A stretch of 50,951 nt of DNA, from contig CAJUDN010000001.1 in NCBI GenBank assembly GCA_910585355.1, positions 92,569-143,519 of the forward strand, written 5' to 3'. Below, one piece after another: positions 43,159 to 50,951 of the stretch (its first letter is position 1; each line of letters opens with the position of its first letter). The stretch is from an uncultured Lachnospiraceae bacterium. Lineage in GTDB: Bacteria > Bacillota_A > Clostridia > Lachnospirales > Lachnospiraceae. The position numbers and the translations under genes were made by a program. The notes under the pieces are model-generated. The model was not told where the DNA came from, ran no database searches, and saw nothing but the letters and a program-made list of their open reading frames with translations.

Positions 43159-44390
43159 TGAGAAAAACAGAGCTTTTGATTCCGGCCGGAAGTCTGGATG
43201 TGTTAAAAACTGCGGTGATATACGGCGCCGATGCCGTATATCTGGGAGGGGAAGCCTTTGGGCTCAGGGCCAAGGCCAAAAATTTTACAAACGAAGAAAT
43301 CAAAGAGGGAATTGCCTTCGCCCATGCCCGCGGCGTAAAGGTTTACATTACAGCTAATATTCTGGCTCACAACGAGGATCTCTCCGGCGTTGAGACATAC
43401 TTTAACGAGCTTAAGGAAATCCGTCCGGATGCGCTGATTATTTCGGACCCGGGGGTTTTTGCCATCGCAAAGAAGGTGGTTCCGGATATGGAAATTCATA
43501 TCAGCACGCAGGCCAACAACACCAATTATGGGACCTATTTGTTCTGGTATCAGCTGGGGGCCAGACGCGTGGTGTCCGCGAGAGAGTTGTCTTTAAAGGA
43601 AATCCGGGAAATTCGGGATCATATCCCGGAGGATATGGAAATTGAGAGCTTTATTCACGGGGCCATGTGCATTTCTTACTCGGGCCGGTGCCTGTTAAGC
43701 AATTATTTCACCGGACGGGACGCCAACCAGGGCGCCTGCACTCATCCCTGCCGCTGGAAATATTCAGTGGTGGAGGAAACCAGGCCCGGCGAGTACATGC
43801 CGGTGTATGAAAATGAGAGGGGAACTTTTATTTTCAATTCCAAAGATCTTTGCATGATTGAGCATGTGCCTGAAATGATGGAGGCAGGAATTGACAGCTT
43901 TAAAGTTGAAGGGCGTATGAAGACTGCCCTTTATGTGGCGACGGTGGCCAGAACCTATCGGAAGGCCATAAACGATTACCTGGAAAGCCCGGAAAAATAC
44001 CGCGCCAATATGGAATGGTATAAAGAAGAGATTGGAAAGTGCACCTATCGCGAGTTTACCACAGGTTTTTATTTTGGAAAACCGGACAGCGACACCCAGA
44101 TTTATGATAACAGCACTTATGTGAAAAATTATGTGTATCTTGGAACCGTTGGAGAAAAAGACGTCAGAGGGTTTGCGAGGATTGAGCAGAAAAATAAATT
44201 CTCCGTGGGTGAAGTCATTGAGATCATGAAGCCGGACGGACGGAATATTTCCGTCCCTGTGAGGGCAATGTATACAGAAGAAGGAGAATCAGTGAACAGC
44301 GCTCCCCATCCCAGGCAGGTGCTTTATCTGGATTTGGGAGGGGAAGCAGAGCAGTATGACATTCTCCGAAAGAAAGAAGAGGAAACGTAA
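43155..44390 (+). CDS. trhP: U32 family protein TrhP (prephenate-dependent tRNA uridine hydroxylation)
   Basis: A 411-residue U32 family protein. LLIPAGSLDVLKTAVIYGADAVY, QANNTNYGT, HGAMCISYSGRC, and the Cys cluster CTHPCRW are characteristic. TrhP proteins form 5-hydroxyuridine in tRNA with an Fe-S cluster and prephenate. It overlaps trmR (ATGATG). Only one U32 gene is here, where B. subtilis has two (yrrN, yrrO); size and motifs fit YrrO. Confidence 0.9.
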   Translation: MMRKTELLIPAGSLDVLKTAVIYGADAVYLGGEAFGLRAKAKNFTNEEIKEGIAFAHARGVKVYITANILAHNEDLSGVETYFNELKEIRPDALIISDPGVFAIAKKVVPDMEIHISTQANNTNYGTYLFWYQLGARRVVSARELSLKEIREIRDHIPEDMEIESFIHGAMCISYSGRCLLSNYFTGRDANQGACTHPCRWKYSVVEETRPGEYMPVYENERGTFIFNSKDLCMIEHVPEMMEAGIDSFKVEGRMKTALYVATVARTYRKAINDYLESPEKYRANMEWYKEEIGKCTYREFTTGFYFGKPDSDTQIYDNSTYVKNYVYLGTVGEKDVRGFARIEQKNKFSVGEVIEIMKPDGRNISVPVRAMYTEEGESVNSAPHPRQVLYLDLGGEAEQYDILRKKEEET

Positions 44391-44460
44391 CAGTTCAGTC
44401 TGGTATTTTGCATCTGCTGCAAAGTCCGTATGCATTCGTAGAGGCGGGAAAGGAGATGGA
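44387..44460. repeat. related intergenic repeat J (trhP to YdcF gap)
   Basis: Starts at the trhP stop with GTAACAGTTCAG and shares GCATNNGCNGCAAAGTCNGTA with the gap at 41983-42055. Confidence 0.45.
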
Positions 44461-44463
44461 GCC

Positions 44464-45285
44464 ATGGCATTTTTGTTGGGAGTTTTCAGCGTTTTTTGTC
44501 TGGTTTACTATGGAGTTATTGCGGCTTATGCCGGCGTGGAGACATCTTTTTCTGCAATCTGGCTGGTTCTGTCTTTTTTTCTGGCCCTGGGTTCTGTATT
44601 ACTCCATTTTTACGACAGGTTTAGGGACAGGATCCCTATCCGTCTGGAAGTGACAGTGGTGACCGTCGTGGCCGCGTTTTTCGCGGTATTTGTGATTGTG
44701 GAAACGGCCATGGGCCTCAATTTCTTTTCTCTGAAAAAGCAGAGCGCCGATTACGTGATCGTGCTGGGCGCCCAGGTGAAAGGGAGGGCCTTAAGCAGTT
44801 CTTTGGAATACCGTCTTGAAAAAGCCCTGGAGTATGCCCGGGTTCATTCCAACACGGTTTTTGTTCTTTCAGGAGGAAAGGGACCGGGAGAAGATGTGTC
44901 TGAGGCCAGAGCCATGTATGAATATCTGCTGAATCATGGAGTGCCGGATTACCAGATGATTCTGGAGGAAAATTCCCACAGTACATATGAGAATCTGGTG
45001 TACAGCAAGATGCTCATTGACGAAAGGGAAAGCGGAAGGCGGGCCATGATACGAAAAGTCATGGCCGATGCCGGATACCTGGTGCCGCCCGATGAGGAAA
45101 TGACGATCCGGGTGGGAATTGTCACAAGCAATTTCCATGTGCTGCGGGCGAAGGGGATTGCGAAAAAGATTGGCATTTCCGATATAAGCGGCATCGCGTC
45201 CAAGTCGGATCCGGTTTTATTTCTGCATTTCTGCATCAGGGAGTGTTTTGCCATTTTAAAAGATAAATTTGTGGGAAATATGTAA
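44464..45285 (+). CDS. YdcF/SanA family (DUF218) membrane protein
   Basis: A 273-residue protein. It has three hydrophobic segments in the first ~85 residues, then a DUF218 domain starting DYVIVLGAQVKG with FVLSGGKGPGEDVSEA, ENSHSTYENL and VTSNFHVLRAKGIAKK. Family members (SanA, ElyC, YdcF) affect the envelope and bind nucleotide-like ligands, but their reaction is unsettled. The ATG at 44464 follows AAGGAGATGGAG. An upstream start at 44356 overlaps trhP and gives a polar tail. Confidence 0.88.
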   Translation: MAFLLGVFSVFCLVYYGVIAAYAGVETSFSAIWLVLSFFLALGSVLLHFYDRFRDRIPIRLEVTVVTVVAAFFAVFVIVETAMGLNFFSLKKQSADYVIVLGAQVKGRALSSSLEYRLEKALEYARVHSNTVFVLSGGKGPGEDVSEARAMYEYLLNHGVPDYQMILEENSHSTYENLVYSKMLIDERESGRRAMIRKVMADAGYLVPPDEEMTIRVGIVTSNFHVLRAKGIAKKIGISDISGIASKSDPVLFLHFCIRECFAILKDKFVGNM

Positions 45286-45295
45286 GATATATGGC

Positions 45296-45422
45296 AATCG
45301 TTCAGCTTTGCATCTTCTTTCCCGCGTACTGTGGACAGGAAGCATGCGGCGTCTGCCTTATGGACTTAGAACTGCGCTGCGGTGGAAAGGAAAATCAGAA
45401 TCTTCGCAAGGCTGAACGGTTA
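45296..45422. repeat. dispersed intergenic repeat, copy E
   Basis: About 127 bp between the YdcF gene and the peptidase. It has imperfect inverted ends AATCGTTCAGCTTTGC and GCAAGGCTGAACGGTTA. The inner GTGGACAGGAAGCATGCGG resembles copy A (GCGGACAGGAAGATGCGG), and the right end matches the F2 repeat near hemW. Confidence 0.7.
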
Positions 45423-45454
45423 CGTAAAATTCGGATGGAAAGGAATTGAAAAGT

Positions 45455-48394
45455 ATGCAGAGCCAGTATGAAAAAATAAAGAATCTTTCGGCCTACCGTG
45501 TTTTAGAGGACAGGGAAATAAAGGAGCTTCATTCGGAGGGGCTCATTCTGGAGCACAAAAAGACGAAAGCCAAACTCTTTCTTATGAGCAATGAGGATGA
45601 AAATAAGGTATTTTTTATCGGTTTTCGGACTCCTCCCGCGGACAGTACGGGAGTACCGCATATTTTAGAGCACAGTGTGCTCTGCGGTTCAGAAAAATTT
45701 CCGGTGAAGGACCCCTTTGTGGAGCTTGTGAAGGGCTCTCTTAATACCTTTTTAAACGCCATGACATATCCGGACAAGACCGTATACCCGATTGCAAGCT
45801 GCAATGACAAGGACTTTCAGAATCTGATGGACGTATACATGGATGCGGTTTTAAATCCCAATATCGGAAAAGAGAAAAAAATTTTCATGCAGGAAGGCTG
45901 GCATTATGAACTGGAGGAGCCGGACGGAGAACTCACCTATAACGGGGTGGTGTACAATGAGATGAAGGGTGTCTTTTCTTCTCCGGAAAGCGTCCTGGAC
46001 CAGTATACCAGAGCATGTATGTTTCCGGACACCTGCTACGGCTTTGAGTCCGGCGGCGACCCGGATGAAATTGTGAAACTGACTTATGAAGAGTATCTGA
46101 AGTTTTATAAAAAGTACTACCATCCCTCCAACAGCTACATTTACCTGTACGGTGACATGGACATGGCGGAAAAGCTTTCCTGGCTGGATAAGGAGTATCT
46201 TGGAAAGTATGAGCATTCGGAAGTAGACTCTGAGATTTTAATCCAGAAGCCTTTTAAGGAGCCGGTAGAAAAGGAGATCTTCTATTCGGTGTCGGAGACG
46301 GAGGACACGGAAAACGCCTTTTACTTTTCCGTCAACACATTGGCTGGAAATGAGCTTTCACCCAAAGAGTACATTGCCTTTCAGGTGCTGGAATATGTGC
46401 TTTTGGATGCGCCGGGAGCGCCTTTAAAGAAGGAGCTTCTGGACGCGGGAATCGGCGACGACATCATGGGCGGATACGAAAATGGAATTTTGCAGCCCTA
46501 TTTTTCCGTCATTGCAAAGAATGCCAGAAAGGACCAGAGGAAGGAATTTCTGGCTGTGGTAAAGAAGACCCTGGAGAGACTTTCACGGGAGGGTCTTAAT
46601 AAGAGAAGCGTTCTGGCGGGAATCAACTATTATGAGTTCCAGTACCGGGAGGCGGATTTCGGCGCTGCGCCCAAAGGGCTTATGTACGGGCTCCAGTGTC
46701 TGGACAGCTGGCTTTACGGCGGCGACCCCATGATGCATCTGGAATATGAGGAAACTTTTGCGGCCTTAAAAAAGGGCGCCGGGGAAGGATATTTCGAGAA
46801 GCTGATTTCCAGATACCTTCTGGATAATCCCCATGAGGCCATAGTGACGGCAATTCCTTGTAAGAACCTGACGGCAAAGCTGGAGGCGGAAACGGCAGAA
46901 CGGTTAAAGAAATTAAAGGAAGGCCTTTCCGCAAAAGAAATCGAGGAGCTTGTACGACAGACAAGAGAGCTTAAAGAGTATCAGGATACCCCGTCTTTGA
47001 AGGAAGATCTGGAAAAGATCCCCATGCTTTCCCGGGAAGATATCGGAAGGGAGCCGGCAAAGCTGATTTTTGAGGAAACGAGGGTGGACGGTATTCCGGT
47101 AATCCGCCATGAAATGTTCACATCAGGAATCGGGTATTTAAAAGTGCTGTTTAACACGAACCGGGTGCCCATGGAAGACCTGCCCTACGTGGGGCTTTTG
47201 AAGTCTGTTCTGGGCTATGTGGATACGGCCCGTCATTCCTACGGAGATCTGAGCAGCGAAATTTTCTTAAACAGCGGCGGCGTGACCTTTTTGGTGACTT
47301 CCTATCCGGATTTAAAGAAGGGCGGTTTTACAGGCGTTTTTGCGGCCAGCGTCCGGGTGCTTTATGAAAAGCTGGATTTTGGTTTCGGAATCCTTGGGGA
47401 GATTTTTTCAGAATCCATCCTGGAGGATGAAAAACGTTTGAAAGAAATATTAAATGAGGCGAAATCCAAGGGCCAGATGAAACTCATGGGGGCAGGCCAT
47501 ACGGCGGCAGTGGCCAGGGCCACGTCCTATTTCTCTGACACCTCCTATTTTAATGATTTGACGGGAGGGATTGGGTTTTACCAGCATCTGGAAAGCTGGG
47601 CGAAGGATTTTGAAGCGAAGAAACAGGAGATCATGGACGGATTAAAGCGTGTGGCAGGGCTTCTTCTCACAAAAGAAAATATGACGGTCAGCTACACGGC
47701 CGACGAGGAGGGCTTTTCCTGCCTTCCGGCGGCCATGAAAAAACTGACAGAGAAGCTTCCGGTGGGAGACGGAAGGACTTTCGCATTTTCATCTCCGAAA
47801 GAGAACCGGAATGAAGGCTTTACTTCTTCTTCCAAAGTCAATTATGTGGCGAGGTGCGGCACATTTGCGGGAAGCCAATATTCTTATACGGGGGCTCTCC
47901 GGATTTTAAAGGTGATGTTAAGTTATGATTATCTTTGGCTCAACATTCGTGTAAAAGGCGGGGCCTACGGCTGTATGAGCGGTATTGGACGGTCTGGAGA
48001 GGGATATTTTGTGTCTTACCGGGATCCCAATGTGAAGGAGAGCAATGAGATCTATATGGGAATACCAGAATACCTGGAAGCTTTTGACGCGGATGAGAGA
48101 GATATGACAAAATATGTGATCGGAACCATCAGCGATCTGGATACTCCCCTGACGCCGTCCTTAAAGGGCGCAAGGGGCCTTTCGGCCTGGTATTCCGGCG
48201 TGACGGACGAAATGCTTAAAACAGAACGGGAGCAGATTCTTTCTGTGACCGTGGAGGATATCCGAAAGCTTTCCGGCATTGTTCGGGAAATTCTAAATAC
48301 GGGCGCGGTCTGCGTCGTTGGAAATGAAGAAAAAATCAAAGCCAACGGATCCATGTTCGGGGAAATAAGGCCCTTATACAATGGGGTATCATAA
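45455..48394 (+). CDS. M16C family zinc peptidase (PreP-like)
   Basis: A 979-residue insulinase-type peptidase with two halves forming a chamber. The zinc motif is HILEH (about residue 71), inverted HxxEH, with a downstream Glu in VYNEMKGVF. Length and motifs fit M16C (presequence protease/falcilysin type). Members degrade short peptides. There is no signal peptide, so it acts in the cytosol. The ATG at 45455 has GGAAAGGA upstream; a TTG nine bases earlier is less likely. Its stop is 28 bases before era. Confidence 0.95.
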   Translation: MQSQYEKIKNLSAYRVLEDREIKELHSEGLILEHKKTKAKLFLMSNEDENKVFFIGFRTPPADSTGVPHILEHSVLCGSEKFPVKDPFVELVKGSLNTFLNAMTYPDKTVYPIASCNDKDFQNLMDVYMDAVLNPNIGKEKKIFMQEGWHYELEEPDGELTYNGVVYNEMKGVFSSPESVLDQYTRACMFPDTCYGFESGGDPDEIVKLTYEEYLKFYKKYYHPSNSYIYLYGDMDMAEKLSWLDKEYLGKYEHSEVDSEILIQKPFKEPVEKEIFYSVSETEDTENAFYFSVNTLAGNELSPKEYIAFQVLEYVLLDAPGAPLKKELLDAGIGDDIMGGYENGILQPYFSVIAKNARKDQRKEFLAVVKKTLERLSREGLNKRSVLAGINYYEFQYREADFGAAPKGLMYGLQCLDSWLYGGDPMMHLEYEETFAALKKGAGEGYFEKLISRYLLDNPHEAIVTAIPCKNLTAKLEAETAERLKKLKEGLSAKEIEELVRQTRELKEYQDTPSLKEDLEKIPMLSREDIGREPAKLIFEETRVDGIPVIRHEMFTSGIGYLKVLFNTNRVPMEDLPYVGLLKSVLGYVDTARHSYGDLSSEIFLNSGGVTFLVTSYPDLKKGGFTGVFAASVRVLYEKLDFGFGILGEIFSESILEDEKRLKEILNEAKSKGQMKLMGAGHTAAVARATSYFSDTSYFNDLTGGIGFYQHLESWAKDFEAKKQEIMDGLKRVAGLLLTKENMTVSYTADEEGFSCLPAAMKKLTEKLPVGDGRTFAFSSPKENRNEGFTSSSKVNYVARCGTFAGSQYSYTGALRILKVMLSYDYLWLNIRVKGGAYGCMSGIGRSGEGYFVSYRDPNVKESNEIYMGIPEYLEAFDADERDMTKYVIGTISDLDTPLTPSLKGARGLSAWYSGVTDEMLKTEREQILSVTVEDIRKLSGIVREILNTGAVCVVGNEEKIKANGSMFGEIRPLYNGVS

Positions 48395-48422
48395 AGGGAC
48401 AGCTTTCCCTTTGGAGGAGAGG

Positions 48423-49325
48423 ATGAGTAAGAAATACAAGTCGGGTTTTGTGACACTGATCGGACGGCCCAACGTGGGAAAATCCACGCTGATGAACCAT
48501 TTGATTGGACAGAAAATTGCTATCACATCAGAAAAGCCCCAGACGACAAGAAACAGGATTCAGACGGTTTACACCGATGACCGGGGACAGATCATTTTCT
48601 TAGATACGCCGGGAATCCATAAGGCAAAAAACAAGCTGGGGGAATATATGGTCAGCGTAGCCGAGCACACCTTAAAGGAGGTGGATGTGATTCTTTGGCT
48701 GGTGGAGCCGGGAACCTACATCGGAGCCGGAGAGCAGCATATTTTAAAGACTCTTTCCAGGGTGAAAACTCCGGTGATTCTTGTAATCAATAAGATTGAC
48801 ACAGTGAAAAAAGAAGAGATTTTAAAGACCATTGCGGCCTATAAGGATGCGTACCGCTTTAAGGAAATTATTCCGGTTTCGGCCATGAAAAAGACGAACA
48901 CCGATACCCTGCTCCACACCTTATTCCAATATCTGCCGGAAGGGCCCCAGTATTACGATGAGGATACGGTCACAGACCAGCCCATGCGGCAGATCGTGGC
49001 GGAGCTCATAAGGGAAAAGGCGCTCAGGATGATGTTTGATGAAATTCCCCATGGAATTGCCGTGGTGATCGAGAAAATGACGGAGCGGGGCAATGGAATC
49101 TTCGATATTGACGCTTCTATTGTCTGTGAGAGAGAGTCCCATAAAGGAATCGTTATCGGCAAGGGCGGGGCTATGCTTAAAAAGATCGGTACGGCCGCCA
49201 GGATAGAGATTGAAAATCTCATGGACGCAAAGGTGAATTTAAAGCTCTGGGTGAAGGTTCGAAAGGACTGGCGCGACAGTGAGCTTTATATGAAAAATTA
49301 CGGATACAACGCAAAGGACATTTAG
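48423..49325 (+). CDS. era: GTPase Era
   Basis: A 300-residue GTPase with a C-terminal KH domain that binds the 3' end of 16S rRNA and checks 30S assembly. G1 GRPNVGKST, G3 DTPGIH and G4 NKID are intact; GKGGAMLKKIG is the KH loop. The ATG at 48423 follows GGAGGAGAGG; an upstream ATG at 48381 overlaps the peptidase and is rejected. recO follows after 6 bases, the usual era-recO pair. Confidence 0.97.
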   Translation: MSKKYKSGFVTLIGRPNVGKSTLMNHLIGQKIAITSEKPQTTRNRIQTVYTDDRGQIIFLDTPGIHKAKNKLGEYMVSVAEHTLKEVDVILWLVEPGTYIGAGEQHILKTLSRVKTPVILVINKIDTVKKEEILKTIAAYKDAYRFKEIIPVSAMKKTNTDTLLHTLFQYLPEGPQYYDEDTVTDQPMRQIVAELIREKALRMMFDEIPHGIAVVIEKMTERGNGIFDIDASIVCERESHKGIVIGKGGAMLKKIGTAARIEIENLMDAKVNLKLWVKVRKDWRDSELYMKNYGYNAKDI

Positions 49326-49331
49326 GGGAGC

Positions 49332-49991
49332 ATGAGGGAACAGATCCATGTGACCGGTATGGTGCTGAAGGCGTCGCCGGTGGGAGAATACGACAAACGG
49401 CTGGTGATTTTGACCTGTGAACGGGGGAAAATCACTGCATTTGCCAGAGGGGCCAGACGGCCGGGCAGTACGTTTATGGCCTGTTCCGGTCCCTTTGTTT
49501 TTGGGAAATTCGCCGTATATGAAGGCCGGGATGCCTATACCCTTGTTCAGGCAGAGGTGGAAAATTACTTCCGGGAAATCGCAAAAGATATGGAGGCCGC
49601 CTGCTATGGCTCCTATTTTCTTGAATTTGCCGATTATTATGGAAGAGAAAACATGGAGGCCCTGGAACCCTTAAAGCTTCTCTACCAGTCCTTACGGGCC
49701 CTTTTAAAACCGGCCATTCCCAATCGTCTGGTAAAGGCGGTTTTTGAGCTGAAACTTATGGAATTAAACGGTGAGTACACGGAGCGTCCCAAAGGAACCC
49801 CGGGGGACTCAGCCGTATATGCATGGGAATATGTGCTGAGTACGCCGACGGAGAAGCTTTATACTTTTACTCTGAAGGAGGATGCAATGCGGGAATTTTC
49901 CAGGTGTGTGGAAGAAAACCGCAGGAGATTTGTTGATAAATCCTTTCATGCTCTTGACATTTTGAAGGTTCTTGTGGATAATGTATCTTAA
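49332..49991 (+). CDS. recO: DNA repair protein RecO (short, no zinc finger)
   Basis: A 219-residue RecO, which loads RecA onto SSB-coated DNA with RecR. The N-terminal OB fold (VTGMVLKASPVGEYDKRLVI) and the helical region are present. Usual RecO is about 240-255 residues with a C-terminal four-Cys zinc finger; here no CxxC pair exists and the region is shortened. The reading frame is clean, so this looks like a natural variant. It follows era. Confidence 0.93.
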   Translation: MREQIHVTGMVLKASPVGEYDKRLVILTCERGKITAFARGARRPGSTFMACSGPFVFGKFAVYEGRDAYTLVQAEVENYFREIAKDMEAACYGSYFLEFADYYGRENMEALEPLKLLYQSLRALLKPAIPNRLVKAVFELKLMELNGEYTERPKGTPGDSAVYAWEYVLSTPTEKLYTFTLKEDAMREFSRCVEENRRRFVDKSFHALDILKVLVDNVS

Positions 49992-50050
49992 AGTGTGCGC
50001 CGTATTCTGGCGTATTTCTGTATGAAAGAAACAGAAAGGTATTTCCTGAT

Positions 50051-50716
50051 ATGAGGATAAAAATGCAATCGCGTATGATACCTTTGACCATGGCGTTTCT
50101 TATGGTAACCGCCTGCTCCCGTTCCCAGGAGACTGCTTCCTTTGCGCCGGCGGAAGATGCTCTCTATATAACTAGGGAAGGCGTGATTACCAGCGCCGTC
50201 ATTGAGACATACGAAAATGAGTATTACACGGAGGAAGAACTGAAGGCTTCCGTGGAGGAAGCGCTGGCGGATTTCAACGGTACTGGTGGTACCAGCGCTT
50301 CGGAGGAGGCGTCTTCCCGGGAAGCGGCGGCTTTTCATTCCTGCTCTCTGGCAGACGGAACCGCCAGCCTCTATATTGATTTTAAAGATCCGGCCGCCTA
50401 CCTGGAGTTTATGGAAGTCTATCCTGATGAGGAAAGCAGCATTCAGGTGAAGGCCCTGGATGTGACTCTGGTTTCCGATGGGATTACAAAGGGATATCTC
50501 ACAGGCCAAACCTTCAAGACCGTTTCTTCCAACCCCAAAGAGGTGGATGCCAGCGAGGTAATGAAGCACAGTAAGCTGTATGTGGCAGCCATTGAGGGAC
50601 CTGCCCTTATACAGACGGAGGGGCAGATTCAGTATGTATCTTCCGATGTCACAGTTTTGGGAAGCACTTTGGTTCAGACTCCGGAGACTGGAATGGTCTA
50701 CGTGATTTTTAAATAA
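50051..50716 (+). CDS. putative lipoprotein, unknown function
   Basis: A 221-residue exported protein with a short signal ending in lipobox MVTAC (Cys about residue 22). An acidic N-terminal third (EYYTEEELKASVEEAL), a Ser/Gly-rich spacer (about 78-92) and a beta-rich C-terminal part follow. I do not recognise a family. The start could be 50051 or ATG 50063, which has GAGGAT 6 bases upstream. It sits between recO and the glycyl-tRNA synthetase gene. Confidence 0.8.
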   Translation: MRIKMQSRMIPLTMAFLMVTACSRSQETASFAPAEDALYITREGVITSAVIETYENEYYTEEELKASVEEALADFNGTGGTSASEEASSREAAAFHSCSLADGTASLYIDFKDPAAYLEFMEVYPDEESSIQVKALDVTLVSDGITKGYLTGQTFKTVSSNPKEVDASEVMKHSKLYVAAIEGPALIQTEGQIQYVSSDVTVLGSTLVQTPETGMVYVIFK

Positions 50717-50737
50717 GTATAGAAGAGGAGAGAGATT

Positions 50738-50900
50738 ATGGAAAAGACAATGGAAAAAATCGTTGCCCTTGCAAAATCCAGAGGATTTGTATACCCGGGT
50801 TCTGAGATTTATGGAGGACTTGCCAATACATGGGATTACGGTAATTTGGGCGTGGAGCTTAAAAATAATGTGAAACAGGCCTGGTGGAAAAAGTTCATCC
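50738..50900 (+). CDS. glyQS: glycyl-tRNA synthetase, N-terminal fragment (dimeric type), truncated by contig end
   Basis: The first 54 codons of a class II glycyl-tRNA synthetase of the single-chain type. MEKIVALAKSRGFVYPGSEI and the motif GGLANTWDYGNLG are diagnostic. After KKFI the sequence changes to adapter, so the remaining residues of the open frame are artificial and the stop there is false. Upstream GAGGAGAGAG is the ribosome site. Confidence 0.95.
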
Positions 50901-50951
50901 AGATCGGAAGAGCGTCGTGTAGGGAAAGAGTGTTAAGATTAGTGTAGATCT
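50901..50951 (+). other. Illumina TruSeq adapter contamination at contig end
   Basis: AGATCGGAAGAGCGTCGTGT and the next 13 bases match the reverse complement of the TruSeq i5-side adapter. Then come an 8-base index (TAAGATTA, reverse complement of what I recall as TruSeq HT D506) and GTGTAGATCT, the next part of the adapter. This is not genomic. Confidence 0.97.

Noticed and set aside
44356..44463. Extended start of the YdcF-like gene
   Set aside because: It overlaps trhP and adds a polar, basic tail; AAGGAGATGGAG directly precedes ATG 44464.
48381..48422. Extended era start at ATG 48381
   Set aside because: It overlaps the peptidase gene end; the ATG at 48423 has a strong ribosome site and gives the usual Era N-terminus.
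50901..50947. C-terminal residues IGRASCRERVLRLV of the last open frame
   Set aside because: They are translated from adapter sequence and do not belong to glycyl-tRNA synthetase.

Overview
The window looks like chromosomal DNA of an anaerobic spore-forming Clostridia, most likely a Lachnospiraceae member (Enterocloster/Lachnoclostridium-like). The evidence is spore genes (gpr, spoIIP), a CIRCE-controlled hrcA-grpE-dnaK-dnaJ operon, paired glgC/glgD, an ireB-ruvX-DUF1292 block, NifS-ThiI, MtaB, RNase J, and strong Shine-Dalgarno sites with frequent GTG/TTG starts. The genus is inference. I see no rRNA, tRNA, prophage, insertion sequence or CRISPR array.

Layout. 1-9.1 kb: a zinc-ribbon membrane protein, then a DegV protein overlapping an orphan sensor kinase, a GerMN lipoprotein, ComEC, a CcdA-thioredoxin fusion and holA. 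9.1-13.4 kb: rpsT (minus strand), the spore genes gpr and spoIIP, and a MATE transporter convergent with spoIIP. 13.7-20.4 kb: lepA, a double-NUDIX protein, hemW, and the glycogen genes glgC-glgD, closed by a strong terminator. 20.6-26 kb, all minus strand: a second MATE transporter behind a long structured leader with an intrinsic terminator, an unrecognised membrane protein, and two paralogous secreted 3D-domain proteins, each with its own promoter. 26.3-31.2 kb: heat-shock operon. 31.4-38.6 kb: a TSUP transporter, prmA, rsmE, a cysteine desulfurase, thiI, an HPr-like protein and mtaB, mostly protein, rRNA and tRNA modification. 38.7-45.3 kb: ireB, ruvX, DUF1292, a Fur-family regulator, RNase J, a short MltG-like protein, trmR, trhP and a YdcF-like protein; much of this order resembles the Bacillus yrzL-yrrK-yrzB-yrrL-yrrM-yrrO block. 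45.4-50.9 kb: an M16C peptidase, era, recO, a lipoprotein and the first 54 codons of glycyl-tRNA synthetase.

The last 51 bases (50901-50951) are not genomic. They match an Illumina TruSeq dual-index adapter read-through, so the contig is cut artificially inside the glycyl-tRNA synthetase gene.

Beyond the genes, the most notable content is (i) a family of dispersed intergenic palindromic repeats sharing ends related to GGCTGAACNGTTA / TAACNGTTCAGCC at about ten loci; (ii) a run of three perfect hairpins flanked by a 41-bp direct repeat upstream of mtaB; (iii) a candidate regulatory leader RNA of the second MATE gene; (iv) an OmpR/WalR-type direct repeat upstream of a 3D-domain gene; and (v) a block of alternative pairings upstream of the DegV gene.
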